From assembly GCF_016741785.1 (NCBI RefSeq), contig NZ_JAERRL010000002.1:124001-188000 (forward strand): 64,000 nt of DNA, written 5' to 3'. Source of the stretch: Streptomyces sp. 7-21 (lineage in GTDB: Bacteria > Actinomycetota > Actinomycetes > Streptomycetales > Streptomycetaceae). The notes beneath the pieces were generated by a model. That model made no database searches, was not told the origin of the DNA, and was given only the letters and a program-made list of their open reading frames with translations. The translations under genes and the position numbers were made by a program. Shown piece after piece: positions 36,373 to 45,895 of this stretch (the first letter of the stretch is position 1; each line of letters opens with the position of its first letter).

Positions 36373-36402
36373 TTCGTCTTTTCGGGTGGGGTGCCGTAGA
36401 CT
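36373..36402 (+). promoter_or_regulatory. Promoter of infA and the alpha operon
   Basis: A strong -10 box TAGACT (36397-36402) has TTCGTC (36373-36378) 18 nt upstream as a weak -35. Transcription would begin near 36409, about 68 nt before infA. Confidence 0.6.
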
Positions 36403-36476
36403 GGTGCGTCGGTCCTGGTACACCCGCGTGTCAGGGCTGTCCAGGTAGCCGATCCCGGAAGGTGAAGCGCTCAGGC

Positions 36477-36698
36477 ATGGCCAAAAAACAAGGGGCCATC
36501 GAAATCGAGGGCACCGTCGTCGAGTCTCTGCCGAACGCGATGTTCAAGGTGGAGCTTCAGAACGGGCACCAGGTCCTCGCGCACATCAGCGGCAAGATGC
36601 GCATGCACTACATCCGCATCCTCCCCGATGACAGGGTCGTGGTGGAGCTGTCCCCCTACGACCTGACCCGAGGGCGGATCGTCTACCGCTACAAGTAG
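36477..36698 (+). CDS. infA: Translation initiation factor IF-1
   Basis: IF-1 blocks the A site during 30S initiation complex formation. The 73-residue OB-fold protein begins [16 protein letters not shown] and ends RIVYRYK, the exact family length. I use ATG 36477; a GTG five codons upstream overlaps the GGAAGGTG binding site. It heads the alpha operon. Confidence 0.98.
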   Translation: MAKKQGAIEIEGTVVESLPNAMFKVELQNGHQVLAHISGKMRMHYIRILPDDRVVVELSPYDLTRGRIVYRYK

Positions 36699-36727
36699 AT
36701 CGTTCGAGACCCGGAGAGCCTCATTCC

Positions 36728-36841
36728 ATGAAGGTCAGGCCGAGCGTCAAGAAGATCTGCGACAAGTGCAAGGTGATCCGCCGCCACGGGCGGGTCATGG
36801 TCATCTGCGAGAACCTGCGCCACAAGCAGCGCCAGGGCTGA
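36728..36841 (+). CDS. rpmJ: 50S ribosomal protein L36, zinc type
   Basis: A 37-residue protein, [19 protein letters not shown] onwards, with the CxxC (Cys11, Cys14) and a downstream Cys and His that form the zinc site, so it is the C-plus form. The ATG follows CCCGGAGAGCCTCATTCC. Its length hides it from simple gene finders, but sequence and place (between infA and rpsM) are diagnostic. Confidence 0.97.
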   Translation: MKVRPSVKKICDKCKVIRRHGRVMVICENLRHKQRQG

Positions 36842-37033
36842 CCGCGGACCAGTACTCACGCAGAGTCTTCGCGCGACGCGCAACGACAACAGAACACGTC
36901 CATGCGCAGTCACCCGACCCCCCGCCGCGCGCGGGGACGATACCCCCGGTCGGAGGCCGGGGACCCTCGGAGCCCACAGCCCGGGGGAACGGTGCTGCGC
37001 CAGACCTCCGACTAGCACACAGGAGTAGCAGTA
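36842..37033 (+). promoter_or_regulatory. Structured leader before rpsM
   Basis: 192 nt without a gene. CCGACC (36914-36919) can pair with GGTCGG (36948-36953), enclosing an inner hairpin CCCCGC (36920-36925) with GCGGGG (36931-36936). The outer pair uses the same six bases as the rpsL/S10 leader element, but the rest differs. Likely a ribosomal-protein control site (S4 or S13 in other bacteria); inference only. Confidence 0.4.
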
Positions 37034-37414
37034 GTGGCACGCCTCGCAGGCGTCGATCTCCCGCGCGACAAGCGCGTCGAGGTCGCTCTCACCTACGTCT
37101 TCGGCATCGGGCGCACCCGTGCCAAGGAGACGCTCGCCGTCACCGGGGTCAACCCGGACACGCGCGTCCGCGATCTTGCCGAGGAGGACCTCGTCAAGCT
37201 CCGCGAGTACGTGGACAACAACCTCAAGGTCGAGGGTGACCTCCGCCGTGAGATCCAGGCCGACATCCGCCGCAAGGTCGAGATCGGCTGCTACCAGGGC
37301 CTGCGCCACCGCCGTGGCCTGCCCGTCCACGGCCAGCGCACGAAGACCAACGCCCGCACCCGCAAGGGCCCGCGCCGCGCCATCGCCGGCAAGAAGAAGC
37401 CGGGCAAGAAGTAG
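37034..37414 (+). CDS. rpsM: 30S ribosomal protein S13
   Basis: S13 is at the top of the 30S head, bridges to the large subunit and contacts P-site tRNA through its basic tail. The 126-residue protein begins [16 protein letters not shown] and ends with the basic [12 protein letters not shown]. Start GTG after ACACAGGAGTAGCA. Confidence 0.98.
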   Translation: MARLAGVDLPRDKRVEVALTYVFGIGRTRAKETLAVTGVNPDTRVRDLAEEDLVKLREYVDNNLKVEGDLRREIQADIRRKVEIGCYQGLRHRRGLPVHGQRTKTNARTRKGPRRAIAGKKKPGKK

Positions 37415-37457
37415 TCCGCTTCGGGTACGGACCGACCACCTCCAGGGAGTTTGATAC

Positions 37458-37862
37458 ATGCCTCCGAAGGGCCGCGGCGCCGGCGTCAAGAAGGTGCGCC
37501 GCAAGGAAAAGAAGAACGTCGCCCACGGGCACGCTCACATCAAGAGCACGTTCAACAACACGATCGTCTCGATCACCGACCCCAGCGGGAACGTGATCTC
37601 CTGGGCCTCCGCCGGCCACGTCGGCTTCAAGGGCTCGCGCAAGTCCACGCCCTACGCGGCGCAGATGGCGGCCGAGAACGCCGCCCGCCGCGCGCAGGAG
37701 CACGGCATGCGCAAGGTGGACGTCTTCGTGAAGGGTCCCGGCTCCGGCCGTGAGACCGCGATCCGTTCCCTCCAGGCCACGGGTCTCGAGGTCGGGTCGA
37801 TCCAGGACGTCACCCCCACTCCGCACAACGGCTGCCGCCCGCCCAAGCGCCGGCGCGTCTGA
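37458..37862 (+). CDS. rpsK: 30S ribosomal protein S11
   Basis: S11 lies on the 30S platform near the Shine-Dalgarno interaction. The 134-residue protein has the central [19 protein letters not shown] and the closing [16 protein letters not shown], where the Asn-Gly converted to isoaspartate in other species is present. The ATG follows CCAGGGAGTTTGATAC. Confidence 0.98.
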   Translation: MPPKGRGAGVKKVRRKEKKNVAHGHAHIKSTFNNTIVSITDPSGNVISWASAGHVGFKGSRKSTPYAAQMAAENAARRAQEHGMRKVDVFVKGPGSGRETAIRSLQATGLEVGSIQDVTPTPHNGCRPPKRRRV

Positions 37863-37908
37863 GCGCGGAACCAGCCCTTTCCAGCAGGAGCAGGAGACCT
37901 AAGAGACA

Positions 37909-38535
37909 ATGGCGCGTTACACCGGGGCCGACTGCAAGCGTTGCCGTCGGGAAAAGCAGAAGCTCTTCCTCAAGGGAGCTAAGTGCGAGAGCGCGAAGTG
38001 CCCGATCGAGATCCGTCCTTACCCCCCGGGTGAGCACGGGCGCGGGCGCACCAAGGACAGCGAGTACCTGCTGCAGAAGCGCGAGAAGCAGAAGTGCGCG
38101 CGCATCTACGGCGTCCTTGAGAAGCAGTTCCGCGGGTACTACGAGGAGGCCAACCGCCAGCAGGGCAAGACCGGCGAGAACCTGCTGCGCATCCTCGAGT
38201 CCCGCCTGGACAACGTGGTCTACCGGGCCGGCTTCGCCAAGTCCCGCGACCACGCCCGCCAGCTGGTCCGGCACGGCCACATCATGCTCAACGGCCGGAA
38301 GACGGACATCCCCTCGGCGCGGGTCGCGCCGAACGACATCGTCGAGGTCCGCGAGTCCTCCCGTAACCTCACGCCGTTCCAGGTCGCGATGGCCGAGGCG
38401 GGGGAGAAGAACGTGCCGGCGTGGCTGGAGGCCATCCCCTCCCAGCTGCGGATCCTCGTCCACTCGCTCCCCGAGCGCCAGGTGATCGACACCCAGGTGC
38501 AGGAGCAGCTCATCGTCGAGCTTTACTCGAAGTAA
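37909..38535 (+). CDS. rpsD: 30S ribosomal protein S4, zinc (C-plus) type
   Basis: S4 initiates 30S assembly and acts in accuracy and mRNA unwinding; it often represses the alpha operon. The 208-residue protein has a four-cysteine N-terminal zinc knuckle: Cys9, Cys12, Cys26, Cys31 (DCKRCRREKQK, then KCESAKC), the same spacing as in Thermus S4. The S4 RNA-binding domain (SRLDNVVYRAGFAKSRDHAR) follows. This is unlike the zinc-free S4 that Streptomyces coelicolor encodes away from this operon, and that genome has no rpsD here, as far as I recall. Base use looks like that of its neighbours. Confidence 0.97.
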   Translation: MARYTGADCKRCRREKQKLFLKGAKCESAKCPIEIRPYPPGEHGRGRTKDSEYLLQKREKQKCARIYGVLEKQFRGYYEEANRQQGKTGENLLRILESRLDNVVYRAGFAKSRDHARQLVRHGHIMLNGRKTDIPSARVAPNDIVEVRESSRNLTPFQVAMAEAGEKNVPAWLEAIPSQLRILVHSLPERQVIDTQVQEQLIVELYSK

Positions 38536-38548
38536 CGAGGGGCTCGTT

Positions 38549-38593
38549 CCGGCGGGCGGGAGCCGTGTCGTCCCGTACGGCCCCGCCCGCCGG
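38549..38593 (+). terminator. Hairpin between rpsD and rpoA
   Basis: A perfect 12-bp stem (38549-38560 with 38582-38593) with a 21-nt loop that contains a further CCGT/ACGG pair. It could partly stop transcription before rpoA, making rpoA-rplQ a separate or attenuated unit. No firm promoter for rpoA is visible in the following 70 nt. Confidence 0.7.
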
Positions 38594-38665
38594 CGCACAA
38601 TCGCATACAGCACTGTTGTCTGGCTCGGCATCAAATAGCGGTTGCCGAAGACTGGAGTCATCCCC

Positions 38666-39688
38666 ATGCTGATCGCTCAGCGCCCCACCCTCACGGAAGA
38701 GGTCGTCGACGAGTTCCGCTCACGGTTCGTGATCGAGCCGCTGGAGCCGGGCTTCGGCTACACCCTCGGTAACTCCCTGCGGCGTACGCTGCTCTCCTCC
38801 ATCCCTGGCGCGGCCGTCACCAGCATCCGCATCGACGGTGTGCTGCACGAGTTCTCGACCGTGCCCGGCGTCCGGGAGGACGTCACCGACCTCATCCTCA
38901 ACATCAAGCAGCTCGTCGTCTCCTCCGAGCACGACGAGCCCGTGGTGATGTACCTGCGCAAGCAGGGCCCCGGCGTGTGCACGGCCGCGGACATCGCCCC
39001 GCCGGCCGGCGTCGAGGTGCACAACCCCGACCTGGTGCTCGCCAGCCTGAACGCCAAGGGCAAGCTGGAGATGGAGCTGACGGTCGAGCGTGGGCGCGGG
39101 TACGTGTCCGCCGTGCAGAACAAGCAGGCGGGCCAGGAGATCGGCCGGATCCCCGTGGACTCCATCTACAGCCCGGTGCTGAAGGTGACCTACAAGGTCG
39201 AGGCCACCCGTGTGGAGCAGCGCACGGACTTCGACAAGCTGATCGTCGATGTCGAGACCAAGGAGTCCATGCGTCCCCGCGACGCCATGGCCTCCGCGGG
39301 CAAGACCCTCGTCGAGCTCTTCGGCCTGGCCCGGGAGCTGAACGTGGACGCCGAGGGCATCGACATGGGCCCGTCCCCGACGGACGCCGCCCTGGCCGCC
39401 GACCTGGCCCTGCCGATCGAGGAGCTGGAGCTGACGGTCCGCTCCTACAACTGCCTCAAGCGCGAGGGCATCCACACGGTCGGCGAGCTGGTCGCCCGTT
39501 CCGAGGCCGACCTGCTCGACATCCGCAACTTCGGCGCCAAGTCGATCGACGAGGTGAAGGCCAAGCTGGCCGGCATGGGCCTGTCGCTGAAGGACAGCCC
39601 GCCCGGATTCGACCCGACCTCGGCTGCCGACGCGTTCGGCACCGAGGACGAGGGCGACACCGGCTTCGCCGAGACCGAGCAGTACTGA
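38666..39688 (+). CDS. rpoA: DNA-directed RNA polymerase subunit alpha
   Basis: Alpha dimerises to start polymerase assembly and binds activators and UP-element DNA through its C-terminal domain. The 340-residue protein begins [19 protein letters not shown], has the dimerisation motif [20 protein letters not shown], and the C-terminal domain with [18 protein letters not shown] and [14 protein letters not shown]. An acidic tail closes it. Start ATG is the conserved one; an upstream in-frame codon would add eight unlike residues. Confidence 0.98.
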   Translation: MLIAQRPTLTEEVVDEFRSRFVIEPLEPGFGYTLGNSLRRTLLSSIPGAAVTSIRIDGVLHEFSTVPGVREDVTDLILNIKQLVVSSEHDEPVVMYLRKQGPGVCTAADIAPPAGVEVHNPDLVLASLNAKGKLEMELTVERGRGYVSAVQNKQAGQEIGRIPVDSIYSPVLKVTYKVEATRVEQRTDFDKLIVDVETKESMRPRDAMASAGKTLVELFGLARELNVDAEGIDMGPSPTDAALAADLALPIEELELTVRSYNCLKREGIHTVGELVARSEADLLDIRNFGAKSIDEVKAKLAGMGLSLKDSPPGFDPTSAADAFGTEDEGDTGFAETEQY

Positions 39689-39691
39689 CCC

Positions 39692-39709
39692 GCGCCCCGT
39701 CCGGGGCGC
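39692..39709 (+). terminator. Small hairpin between rpoA and rplQ
   Basis: GCGCCCC (39692-39698) pairs with GGGGCGC (39703-39709) around GTCC, directly after the rpoA stop. More likely a weak attenuator or an RNA stability element than a full terminator, since rplQ follows. Confidence 0.45.
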
Positions 39710-39762
39710 CCCCTGACACCGGTACCTGATACGGCCGGTGCAGAGACACGAGGAGAGACACC

Positions 39763-40275
39763 ATGCCGAAGCCCACGAAGGGCCCCCGGCTGGGCGGTAG
39801 CCCTGCCCACGAGCGGCTGATGCTGGCGAACCTCGCCACGTCGCTGTTCGAGCACGGCCGCATCACCACCACCGTGGCCAAGGCGCGCCGGCTGCGCCCG
39901 GTCGCGGAGCGGCTGATCACCAAGGCGAAGAAGGGCGACCTGCACAACCGCCGCCAGGTCATGCGGACCATCCGGGACAAGAGCGTGGTGCACACGCTGT
40001 TCACGGAGATCGGCCCGCAGTTCGCCAACCGCCCCGGGGGCTACACCCGCATCACCAAGCTGGGCCCGCGCCGCGGCGACAACGCCCCGATGGCGGTCAT
40101 CGAGCTCGTCGAGCCGCTGACCGTGCAGCAGGAGGCTGTGGGCGAGGCCGAGGCCGCCACGCGGCGTGCGGTGAAGGAGGCCGACGAGGCGAAGGCGAAG
40201 TCCGCGGAGCAGGACGCCGCCGACGCCGAGACCGAGGCCACCAACGACGAGGCCAGCGAGTCCAAGGACTCCTGA
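39763..40275 (+). CDS. rplQ: 50S ribosomal protein L17 with acidic tail
   Basis: L17 lies near the tunnel exit. Residues 1-125 are the normal L17 fold ([33 protein letters not shown]). About 45 further residues are acidic/alanine low complexity, giving 170 in total, longer than the roughly 120-residue E. coli protein; such tails are common in actinobacteria. Last gene of the alpha operon. Confidence 0.97.
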   Translation: MPKPTKGPRLGGSPAHERLMLANLATSLFEHGRITTTVAKARRLRPVAERLITKAKKGDLHNRRQVMRTIRDKSVVHTLFTEIGPQFANRPGGYTRITKLGPRRGDNAPMAVIELVEPLTVQQEAVGEAEAATRRAVKEADEAKAKSAEQDAADAETEATNDEASESKDS

Positions 40276-40290
40276 CCCGGCGTGTGCGTA

Positions 40291-40329
40291 CCGCTGGGCC
40301 TGTCCCGTTCCCCGGGGCGGGCCCAGCGG
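40291..40329 (+). terminator. Terminator after rplQ
   Basis: A perfect 10-bp stem (40291-40300 with 40320-40329), with inner CCG/CGG pairs possible in the loop. Its location supports a truA start downstream of it and ends the alpha operon. Confidence 0.7.
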
Positions 40330-40382
40330 CGTTTCCGGGTCGGCGTGAGAAGGAATGCGGCTTGACGACGCACAGGAACGCC

Positions 40383-41246
40383 ATGAATCCCACGGACGCC
40401 GCGGCCACCGCGGATCCCGCCGGCCAGGTGCGGGTGCGGCTTGACCTGTCCTACGACGGGCGGGAGTTCTCCGGCTGGGCCCGGCAGCGGGGCCTGCGGA
40501 CGGTGCAGGGCGAGATCGAGGACGCGCTGCGCGTGGTCATGCGCACGCACCAGACGTTCGAGCTGACCGTGGCCGGCCGGACCGACGCCGGGGTGCACGC
40601 CCGGGGCCAGGTGGCGCACGTGGACCTGCCCCGGGAGCTGTGGCGGGAGCACGGCCCGCACCTGCTGCGGCGCCTGGCGGGGCGGCTGCCGCACGACGTG
40701 CGGGTGTGGCGCGTCACCGAGGCGCCACCGCACTTCGACGCCCGCTTCTCGGCGGTCTGGCGGCGGTACGCCTACCGCGTCAGCGACCACCCGGGCGGCG
40801 TGGACCCGCTGCGGCGCGGCATGGTGCTGTGGCACAACCGGCCGCTGGACGTGGCCGCGATGAACGAGGCGGCCGTGCTGCTGCTGGGCGAGCACGACTT
40901 CGCCGCCTACTGCAAGCGGCGCGAGGGCGCCACGACGATACGGACGCTGCGGGAGCTGCGGTGCGAGCGGCTGCCGGACGGGATCGTGGAGATCACGGTC
41001 CGGGCCGACGCCTTCTGCCACAACATGGTGCGCGCGCTGGTGGGGGCGCTGCTGTTCGTGGGGGACGGGCACCGGGAGCCCGCCTGGCCCGCCGAGGTGC
41101 TGGCGCGCGGCGTGCGGGACTCGGCCGTGCACGTGGTGCGGCCGCACGGGCTGACGCTGGAGGAGGTCGGCTACCCGCCGGACGAGCTGCTGGCGGAGCG
41201 CAACCGGGAGGCGCGGCAGGTGCGCAGCCTCGGCACCGCCGGGTGA
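40383..41246 (+). CDS. truA: tRNA pseudouridine synthase A
   Basis: TruA makes pseudouridine at positions 38-40 of the tRNA anticodon stem. The 287-residue enzyme has the catalytic-Asp motif [19 protein letters not shown], the RYAYRV strand and [18 protein letters not shown] use ATG 40383; a TTG at 40362 with AAGGA 7 nt before it is a real alternative that would add seven residues. In Streptomyces truA also follows rplQ. Confidence 0.93.
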   Translation: MNPTDAAATADPAGQVRVRLDLSYDGREFSGWARQRGLRTVQGEIEDALRVVMRTHQTFELTVAGRTDAGVHARGQVAHVDLPRELWREHGPHLLRRLAGRLPHDVRVWRVTEAPPHFDARFSAVWRRYAYRVSDHPGGVDPLRRGMVLWHNRPLDVAAMNEAAVLLLGEHDFAAYCKRREGATTIRTLRELRCERLPDGIVEITVRADAFCHNMVRALVGALLFVGDGHREPAWPAEVLARGVRDSAVHVVRPHGLTLEEVGYPPDELLAERNREARQVRSLGTAG

Positions 41247-41274
41247 CCCGCCGGGGGAGTCTCCCTCACCCGGG

Positions 41275-42138
41275 TCAGGACTGGTTCTCGCGCTCTTCCA
41301 CGAGCGCGCTGGCCGAGGCCGAGGCCTGCGCCTCGCCGCGCTGCACGATCAGGTTGAAGGCGATGGAGTCGCCGTCGCGGGCCGCCTGCTGGGCCGGGGT
41401 GTCCTCGCCGCTGTCCGGGGAGCCGTCGGCGTTGCCCGCGATCGTGAAGTAGGCGTAGCGCCCGGTCTGGTTGCTGGTGGTGCGGCAGCCGCCGCCCTGG
41501 CAGAACGACGGGGCGTCTCCGCTGGTCAGCGGCAGCAGGTTCGGCACGGCGGCGTCGCGCGCCGCGACGGCGTCCTCCTCGCTGGGGAACTGGGCGACGC
41601 CCACCGTGACGGCCACTCCCTCCCGGGTGAAGGTGGCCCGCAGCAGGGCCTCGCAGCCGTGCTCCTCCAGCACGGCGCCCAGCTCGGGGCTGGCCGCCGC
41701 CGCGCAGTCGTTGACGCCGTGCGTGGCGACCTGGTCGTACGTGCGGTCGGAGATGGTCGCCGTCTCGCTGGGGAAGAAGTCGTCGGCGCGGAAGGGCGCG
41801 GTGTCCTTCTCCGGGTCGGCGATGAACTCGCTGGGCGAAGGCAGCGGCGGCAGCGAGGTGTCGTCGAACGACGGCGTGGCCCCGCCGCCCTGCGGCTCCT
41901 CGGCCGGGTCGGGCAGGGCGGCGGCACCGCTCGTGGTGCCGCCGTCGCTGTCGTCGCTCTGCGTGACGATGGCGAGCGCCACGACCGCGCCGACGGCGAT
42001 GGCGGCCACCGCGCCTCCGGCGATCGTGGCCCACCGCTTGCGGGCACGCTGGCGCTCCGCTTCGGCCGCCAGTGCACTCCAGTCAGGCGTCTGCGACCCC
42101 CCGGGACCCCAGCTGGGTCCCCCCTGCCCAAAGCTCAT
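41275..42138 (-). CDS. Single-pass membrane protein of unknown function
   Basis: A 287-residue protein with a cytosolic Gly/Pro/Trp-rich start ([14 protein letters not shown]), a basic cluster, one membrane segment (about 39-60) and an acidic extracellular domain of about 225 residues that contains paired cysteines ([31 protein letters not shown]) likely to form disulfides. I recognise it as a conserved Streptomyces type but not its role. The ATG at 42138 lacks a ribosome binding site and is 6 nt after a TATCCT -10 box, so it is probably leaderless; a GTG at 42162 is the alternative. It is convergent with truA and divergent from rplM. Confidence 0.8.
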   Translation of the reverse strand: MSFGQGGPSWGPGGSQTPDWSALAAEAERQRARKRWATIAGGAVAAIAVGAVVALAIVTQSDDSDGGTTSGAAALPDPAEEPQGGGATPSFDDTSLPPLPSPSEFIADPEKDTAPFRADDFFPSETATISDRTYDQVATHGVNDCAAAASPELGAVLEEHGCEALLRATFTREGVAVTVGVAQFPSEEDAVAARDAAVPNLLPLTSGDAPSFCQGGGCRTTSNQTGRYAYFTIAGNADGSPDSGEDTPAQQAARDGDSIAFNLIVQRGEAQASASASALVEERENQS

Positions 42139-42144
42139 GGGGGG

Positions 42145-42150
42145 AGGATA
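42145..42150 (-). promoter_or_regulatory. -10 box for the leaderless membrane protein gene
   Basis: On the minus strand TATCCT (TAnnnT type) ends 6 nt before the ATG at 42138. No good -35 box is seen at 17-18 nt. Confidence 0.4.
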
Positions 42151-42195
42151 ACCGGCAATCACCGGCTGCGACGCGGGGCGGGGGCGGATCCCGTT

Positions 42196-42225
42196 TTGAC
42201 CCGCGTCCCGGGGGGCAGGTACGCT
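42196..42225 (+). promoter_or_regulatory. HrdB-type promoter for rplM-rpsI
   Basis: TTGACC (42196-42201) and TACGCT (42220-42225) are 18 nt apart. Transcription would begin near 42232, leaving a leader of about 170 nt before rplM, enough for an L13/S9 control structure, though none stands out. Confidence 0.8.
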
Positions 42226-42405
42226 GCTTGGTCGATAATGCGTATGGCTTGCTCGATCTCACGTGAGGGGCCTTGCGCCGGTCCACCAGGACGGTTGCCA
42301 GCGGACAGCACCGGGTCGCGTCACCGTGTGCTCGTCCGCTCTGTACGTGATCGCCGGGTGGCCTTGTCAGGATTTCGACATCAAAGACAAGCGAAGGCTA
42401 CGACC

Positions 42406-42849
42406 GTGCGTACGTTCAGCCCTAAGCCCGGCGACATCCAGCGCCAGTGGCACGTCATCGACGCCACCGACGTCGTGCTGGGTCGCCTGGCCTCACAGGC
42501 CGCCTCCCTGCTGCGGGGCAAGCACAAGCCCGTGTACGCGCCGCACGTTGACACTGGTGACTTCGTCATCATCATCAACGCCAGCAAGGTGCACCTCTCC
42601 GGCAACAAGCGGACCCAGAAGCTGGCCTACCGCCACTCCGGTTACCCCGGTGGTCTGCGGTCGGTCCGCTACGAGGAGCTGCTGGAGAAGCACCCGGAGC
42701 GCGCCGTGGAGAAGGCCGTCAAGGGGATGCTGCCGAAGAACACGCTGGGCCGCCAGATGTTCTCCAAGCTGAAGGTGTACGCGGGCCCCACTCACCCGCA
42801 CGCCGCCCAGCAGCCCGTCCCGTTCGAGATCACCCAGGTCGCGCAGTAG
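42406..42849 (+). CDS. rplM: 50S ribosomal protein L13
   Basis: L13 is an early 50S assembly protein. The 147-residue protein begins [19 protein letters not shown] from GTG, includes [18 protein letters not shown] and [11 protein letters not shown], and has the family length. GAAGG lies 10 nt upstream. rpsI follows after 36 nt. Confidence 0.98.
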   Translation: MRTFSPKPGDIQRQWHVIDATDVVLGRLASQAASLLRGKHKPVYAPHVDTGDFVIIINASKVHLSGNKRTQKLAYRHSGYPGGLRSVRYEELLEKHPERAVEKAVKGMLPKNTLGRQMFSKLKVYAGPTHPHAAQQPVPFEITQVAQ

Positions 42850-42885
42850 TCGGCCATCCCTAGACGAGAAGAATCAAGGAGAACC

Positions 42886-43398
42886 GTGGCCGACCAGCAC
42901 ACCACCGAAACCCTCGACGCCGAGGTCCCCGAGGTCGAGGAGTACACCACTGAGAGCTCTCCTGAGGACTTCGCCGCCACCGACGAGTCCTTCGGCAGCT
43001 TCGGTGACCCGCTTCCCGGCACCGGCACCGGCCGCCGCAAGAGCGCGGTCGCGCGCGTGCGCATCAAGCCCGGCAGCGGCAAGTGGAAGATCAACGGGCG
43101 CTCTCTGGAGAGCTACTTCCCGAACAAGGTGCACCAGCAGGAGGTCAACGAGCCGTTCAAGGTTCTTGAGCTCACCGACCGGTACGACGTCGTGGCCCGC
43201 ATCAGCGGCGGCGGCATCTCCGGCCAGGCGGGTGCCCTGCGGCTCGGTGTGGCCCGTGCCCTCAACGAGGCCGACGTGGAGAACAACCGCGGCCCGCTGA
43301 AGAAGGCCGGTTTCCTGCGGCGCGACGCCCGTGCCGTGGAGCGGAAGAAGGCCGGTCTGAAGAAGGCGCGCAAGGGCACGCAGTACAGCAAGCGCTGA
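42886..43398 (+). CDS. rpsI: 30S ribosomal protein S9
   Basis: S9 has a long C-terminal tail ending in Lys-Arg (QYSKR) that touches P-site tRNA. The 170-residue protein has an acidic N-terminal extension of about 45 residues before the core [19 protein letters not shown]; such extensions are usual in actinobacteria. Start GTG after CAAGGAGAACC. Confidence 0.98.
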   Translation: MADQHTTETLDAEVPEVEEYTTESSPEDFAATDESFGSFGDPLPGTGTGRRKSAVARVRIKPGSGKWKINGRSLESYFPNKVHQQEVNEPFKVLELTDRYDVVARISGGGISGQAGALRLGVARALNEADVENNRGPLKKAGFLRRDARAVERKKAGLKKARKGTQYSKR

Positions 43399-43433
43399 CC
43401 AGCCGCTTCCATCCTTTCAGCGTTCTTTGCTGA

Positions 43434-43464
43434 TGCCCCGGCAGCACGTTCGGCTGCCGGGGCA
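43434..43464 (+). terminator. Rho-independent terminator after rpsI
   Basis: A perfect 12-bp stem (43434-43445 with 43453-43464), loop ACGTTCG, followed by TTGCTTTTTAT. It is the only hairpin in the window with a true T-rich tail. Confidence 0.92.
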
Positions 43465-43538
43465 TTGCTTTTTATACGGTTAACGCTGCGGGGGGTACTG
43501 TGACGGGCCGCTCAAGGGTGTACGACTCGGAGGACAAA

Positions 43539-44906
43539 GTGGGACGACTCTTCGGTACGGACGGCGTGCGCGGCGTCGCCAACGCGGATCTCACGGCCGA
43601 GATGGCGCTCGGTCTGTCGGTCGCGGCGGCCCGCGTCCTCGCCGCCGGGGAGGGCGGTGCCCACGGCAACGGCGGCCGGCCGGTCGCGGTGGTGGGCCGC
43701 GACCCGCGCGCCTCCGGGGAGTTCCTTGAAGCGGCCGTGGTGGCGGGTCTGGCCAGCTCGGGCGTGGACGTGCTGCGCGTCGGCGTGCTGCCGACCCCCG
43801 CCGTGGCCTACCTGACCGGCTCGCTGGGCGCCGACTTCGGCGTGATGCTGTCGGCGAGCCACAACCCGATGCCGGACAACGGCATCAAGTTCTTCGCGCG
43901 CGGCGGGCAGAAGCTCGCCGACGAGGTGGAGGACCGCATCGAGGCCGCGTACCGCGCCCATGCGGCCGGGGAGCGCTGGGAGCGCCCGGTCGGCGCGGGC
44001 GTTGGCCGGGTCACCGATTACGGCGAGGGCTTCGACTCCTACGTCTCCCACCTGGTCAGCGTGGTGCCGAACCGCCTCGACGGCCTGCGCGTCGTCATCG
44101 ACACCGCGCACGGCGCCGCCTCACGCGTCGCGCCGGAGGCGTTCGCGCGCGCCGGGGCGGACGTGGTGACCATCGGCGCCGACCCGGACGGCCTGAACAT
44201 CAACGACGGCTACGGCTCCACCCACCTGGACGCGCTCCGCTCCGCCGTCACCGCGCACGGCGCCGACATGGGCATCGCCGTCGACGGCGACGCCGACCGC
44301 TGCCTGGCGGCCGACGCCGAGGGGCGCGAGGTGGACGGCGACCAGATCATGGCGGTGCTGGCGCTGGCCCTGCGCGAGGCGGGAGCGCTGCGGCACGACA
44401 CCCTGGTCGCGACCGTGATGTCGAACCTGGGGCTGACGCTGGCGATGGAGCGCGCCGGGGTGCGGCTGGCGCGCACCCAGGTCGGCGACCGGTACGTGCT
44501 GGAGGAGATGAAGCGCGGCGGCTTCGCCCTCGGCGGGGAGCAGTCGGGGCACGTCATCGTGCTCGACCACGCCACGACGGGCGACGGCACGCTCACCGGG
44601 CTGCTGCTGGCGGCGCGGGTGGCGGCCACGGGCCGGCCGCTGGCGGACCTGGCGTCGGTGATGGAGCGGCTGCCGCAGGTGCTGATCAACGTGCCGGACG
44701 TGGACCGCAGCCGGGTGTCGGAGTGCCGGGAGCTGGCCGACGCCGTGGCGGAGGCCGAGCGGCAGCTGGGCGAGACCGGGCGGGTGCTGCTGCGTCCCTC
44801 GGGGACGGAGCCGCTGGTGCGGGTCATGGTGGAGGCGGCCGACGCCGACCAGGCGCGGGCCGTCGCCACGGTGCTGGCCGATGTCGTGAAGTCGCAGCTG
44901 GGCTGA
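43539..44906 (+). CDS. glmM: Phosphoglucosamine mutase
   Basis: GlmM converts glucosamine-6-phosphate to glucosamine-1-phosphate for peptidoglycan precursors. The 455-residue enzyme begins [19 protein letters not shown], has the phosphoserine motif SASHN (Ser107), the metal loop DGDADR, the sugar-binding GGEQSGH and the phosphate-binding RPSGTEP. GTG 43539 is chosen because GGAGGA lies 4 nt upstream and the family starts there. Its pathway partner GlmS would be expected nearby, but only a degenerate fragment-like gene is present at 45896. Confidence 0.96.
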   Translation: MGRLFGTDGVRGVANADLTAEMALGLSVAAARVLAAGEGGAHGNGGRPVAVVGRDPRASGEFLEAAVVAGLASSGVDVLRVGVLPTPAVAYLTGSLGADFGVMLSASHNPMPDNGIKFFARGGQKLADEVEDRIEAAYRAHAAGERWERPVGAGVGRVTDYGEGFDSYVSHLVSVVPNRLDGLRVVIDTAHGAASRVAPEAFARAGADVVTIGADPDGLNINDGYGSTHLDALRSAVTAHGADMGIAVDGDADRCLAADAEGREVDGDQIMAVLALALREAGALRHDTLVATVMSNLGLTLAMERAGVRLARTQVGDRYVLEEMKRGGFALGGEQSGHVIVLDHATTGDGTLTGLLLAARVAATGRPLADLASVMERLPQVLINVPDVDRSRVSECRELADAVAEAERQLGETGRVLLRPSGTEPLVRVMVEAADADQARAVATVLADVVKSQLG

Positions 44907-44925
44907 GCGCCGCCGCCCGGCCCGG

Positions 44926-45861
44926 TCACAGCCGCCGCAGGCGGACGCGGCGCACCGCGTGGTCGGCGCCCTTCCGCAGGACCAGCGTGGCCCGCCCCCG
45001 GGTGGGGGCGATGTTCTCGGCGAGGTTGGGCCCGTTGATCCGTTCCCATACGCCCTGCGCGTAGGCGAGCGCCTCCTCCTCGGGCATCGCGGCGAAGCGG
45101 TGGAAGTAGGACCGCGGGTCGTGGAACGCGGTGGCGCGCAGCGTCAGGAAGCGGTCGAGGTACCAGCGGCGGATGTCGTCGGGCCGGGCGTCCACGTACA
45201 CGGAGAAGCCGAAGTAGTCGGCCAGCCCGAGCCGCCCCGGCGGCGCCTGCTGGAGCACGTTGAGGCCCTCCAGGATCAGCACGTCGGGGCGGCGCACGAC
45301 CTGCCGCTGCCCCGGGACGATGTCGTACCGCAGGTGGGAGTAGACCGGGGCGCTGACCTCCTCGCGCCCCTCCTTCACCTGCGCGACGAACCGGGTCAGC
45401 GCGCGCCGGTCGTAGGACTCGGGGAAGCCCTTGCGCTCCATCAGCCCGCGCCGCCGCAGCTCGGCGTTGGGCCGCAGGAAGCCGTCGGTGGTGACCAGCG
45501 CGACGCGCGGGTGCTCCGGCCAGCGGGCCAGCAGCTCCCGCAGCAGCCGCGAGACCGTGGACTTGCCGGCGGCGACGCTGCCGGCGACGGCCACCACGAA
45601 CGGCGTGCGCAGCCGCGTCTCCTCGGCGCCGAGGAAGGTGCCGACCGCGCCGCGCAGCCGCTCGGAGGCCGTGACGTACAGGTTCAGCAGCCGGGACAGC
45701 GGCAGGTACACCTCGCGCACCTCGTCCAGGCCGATGACGTCGCCGAGTCCGCGCAGCGCCGCCACGTCGGCCGCGGTGAGCGGCAGCGGGGTGCGTGCCC
45801 GCAGGGCGCTCCACTGCTGGCGGCTCAGCTCTATGAAGGGTGAGTCTGACGAGGTACCCAC
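44926..45861 (-). CDS. coaA: Pantothenate kinase, type I
   Basis: CoaA phosphorylates pantothenate, the first and rate-limiting step of coenzyme A synthesis. The protein (311 residues from GTG 45861) has the P-loop [45 protein letters not shown] and the C-terminal [14 protein letters not shown]. An ATG at 45897 would give 323 residues, but that codon overlaps the start of the divergent gene and has no ribosome binding site. Convergent with glmM across 19 nt. Confidence 0.92.
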   Translation of the reverse strand: MGTSSDSPFIELSRQQWSALRARTPLPLTAADVAALRGLGDVIGLDEVREVYLPLSRLLNLYVTASERLRGAVGTFLGAEETRLRTPFVVAVAGSVAAGKSTVSRLLRELLARWPEHPRVALVTTDGFLRPNAELRRRGLMERKGFPESYDRRALTRFVAQVKEGREEVSAPVYSHLRYDIVPGQRQVVRRPDVLILEGLNVLQQAPPGRLGLADYFGFSVYVDARPDDIRRWYLDRFLTLRATAFHDPRSYFHRFAAMPEEEALAYAQGVWERINGPNLAENIAPTRGRATLVLRKGADHAVRRVRLRRL

Positions 45862-45883
45862 GTGATCATTGTCCGGTTCCGGA

Positions 45884-45889
45884 TACGCT
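45884..45889 (+). promoter_or_regulatory. -10 box for the GlmS-like gene, leaderless layout
   Basis: TACGCT ends 6 nt before the ATG at 45896, with no ribosome binding site between. It lies inside the divergent gap with coaA. Confidence 0.45.
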
Positions 45890-45895
45890 TCCCGC

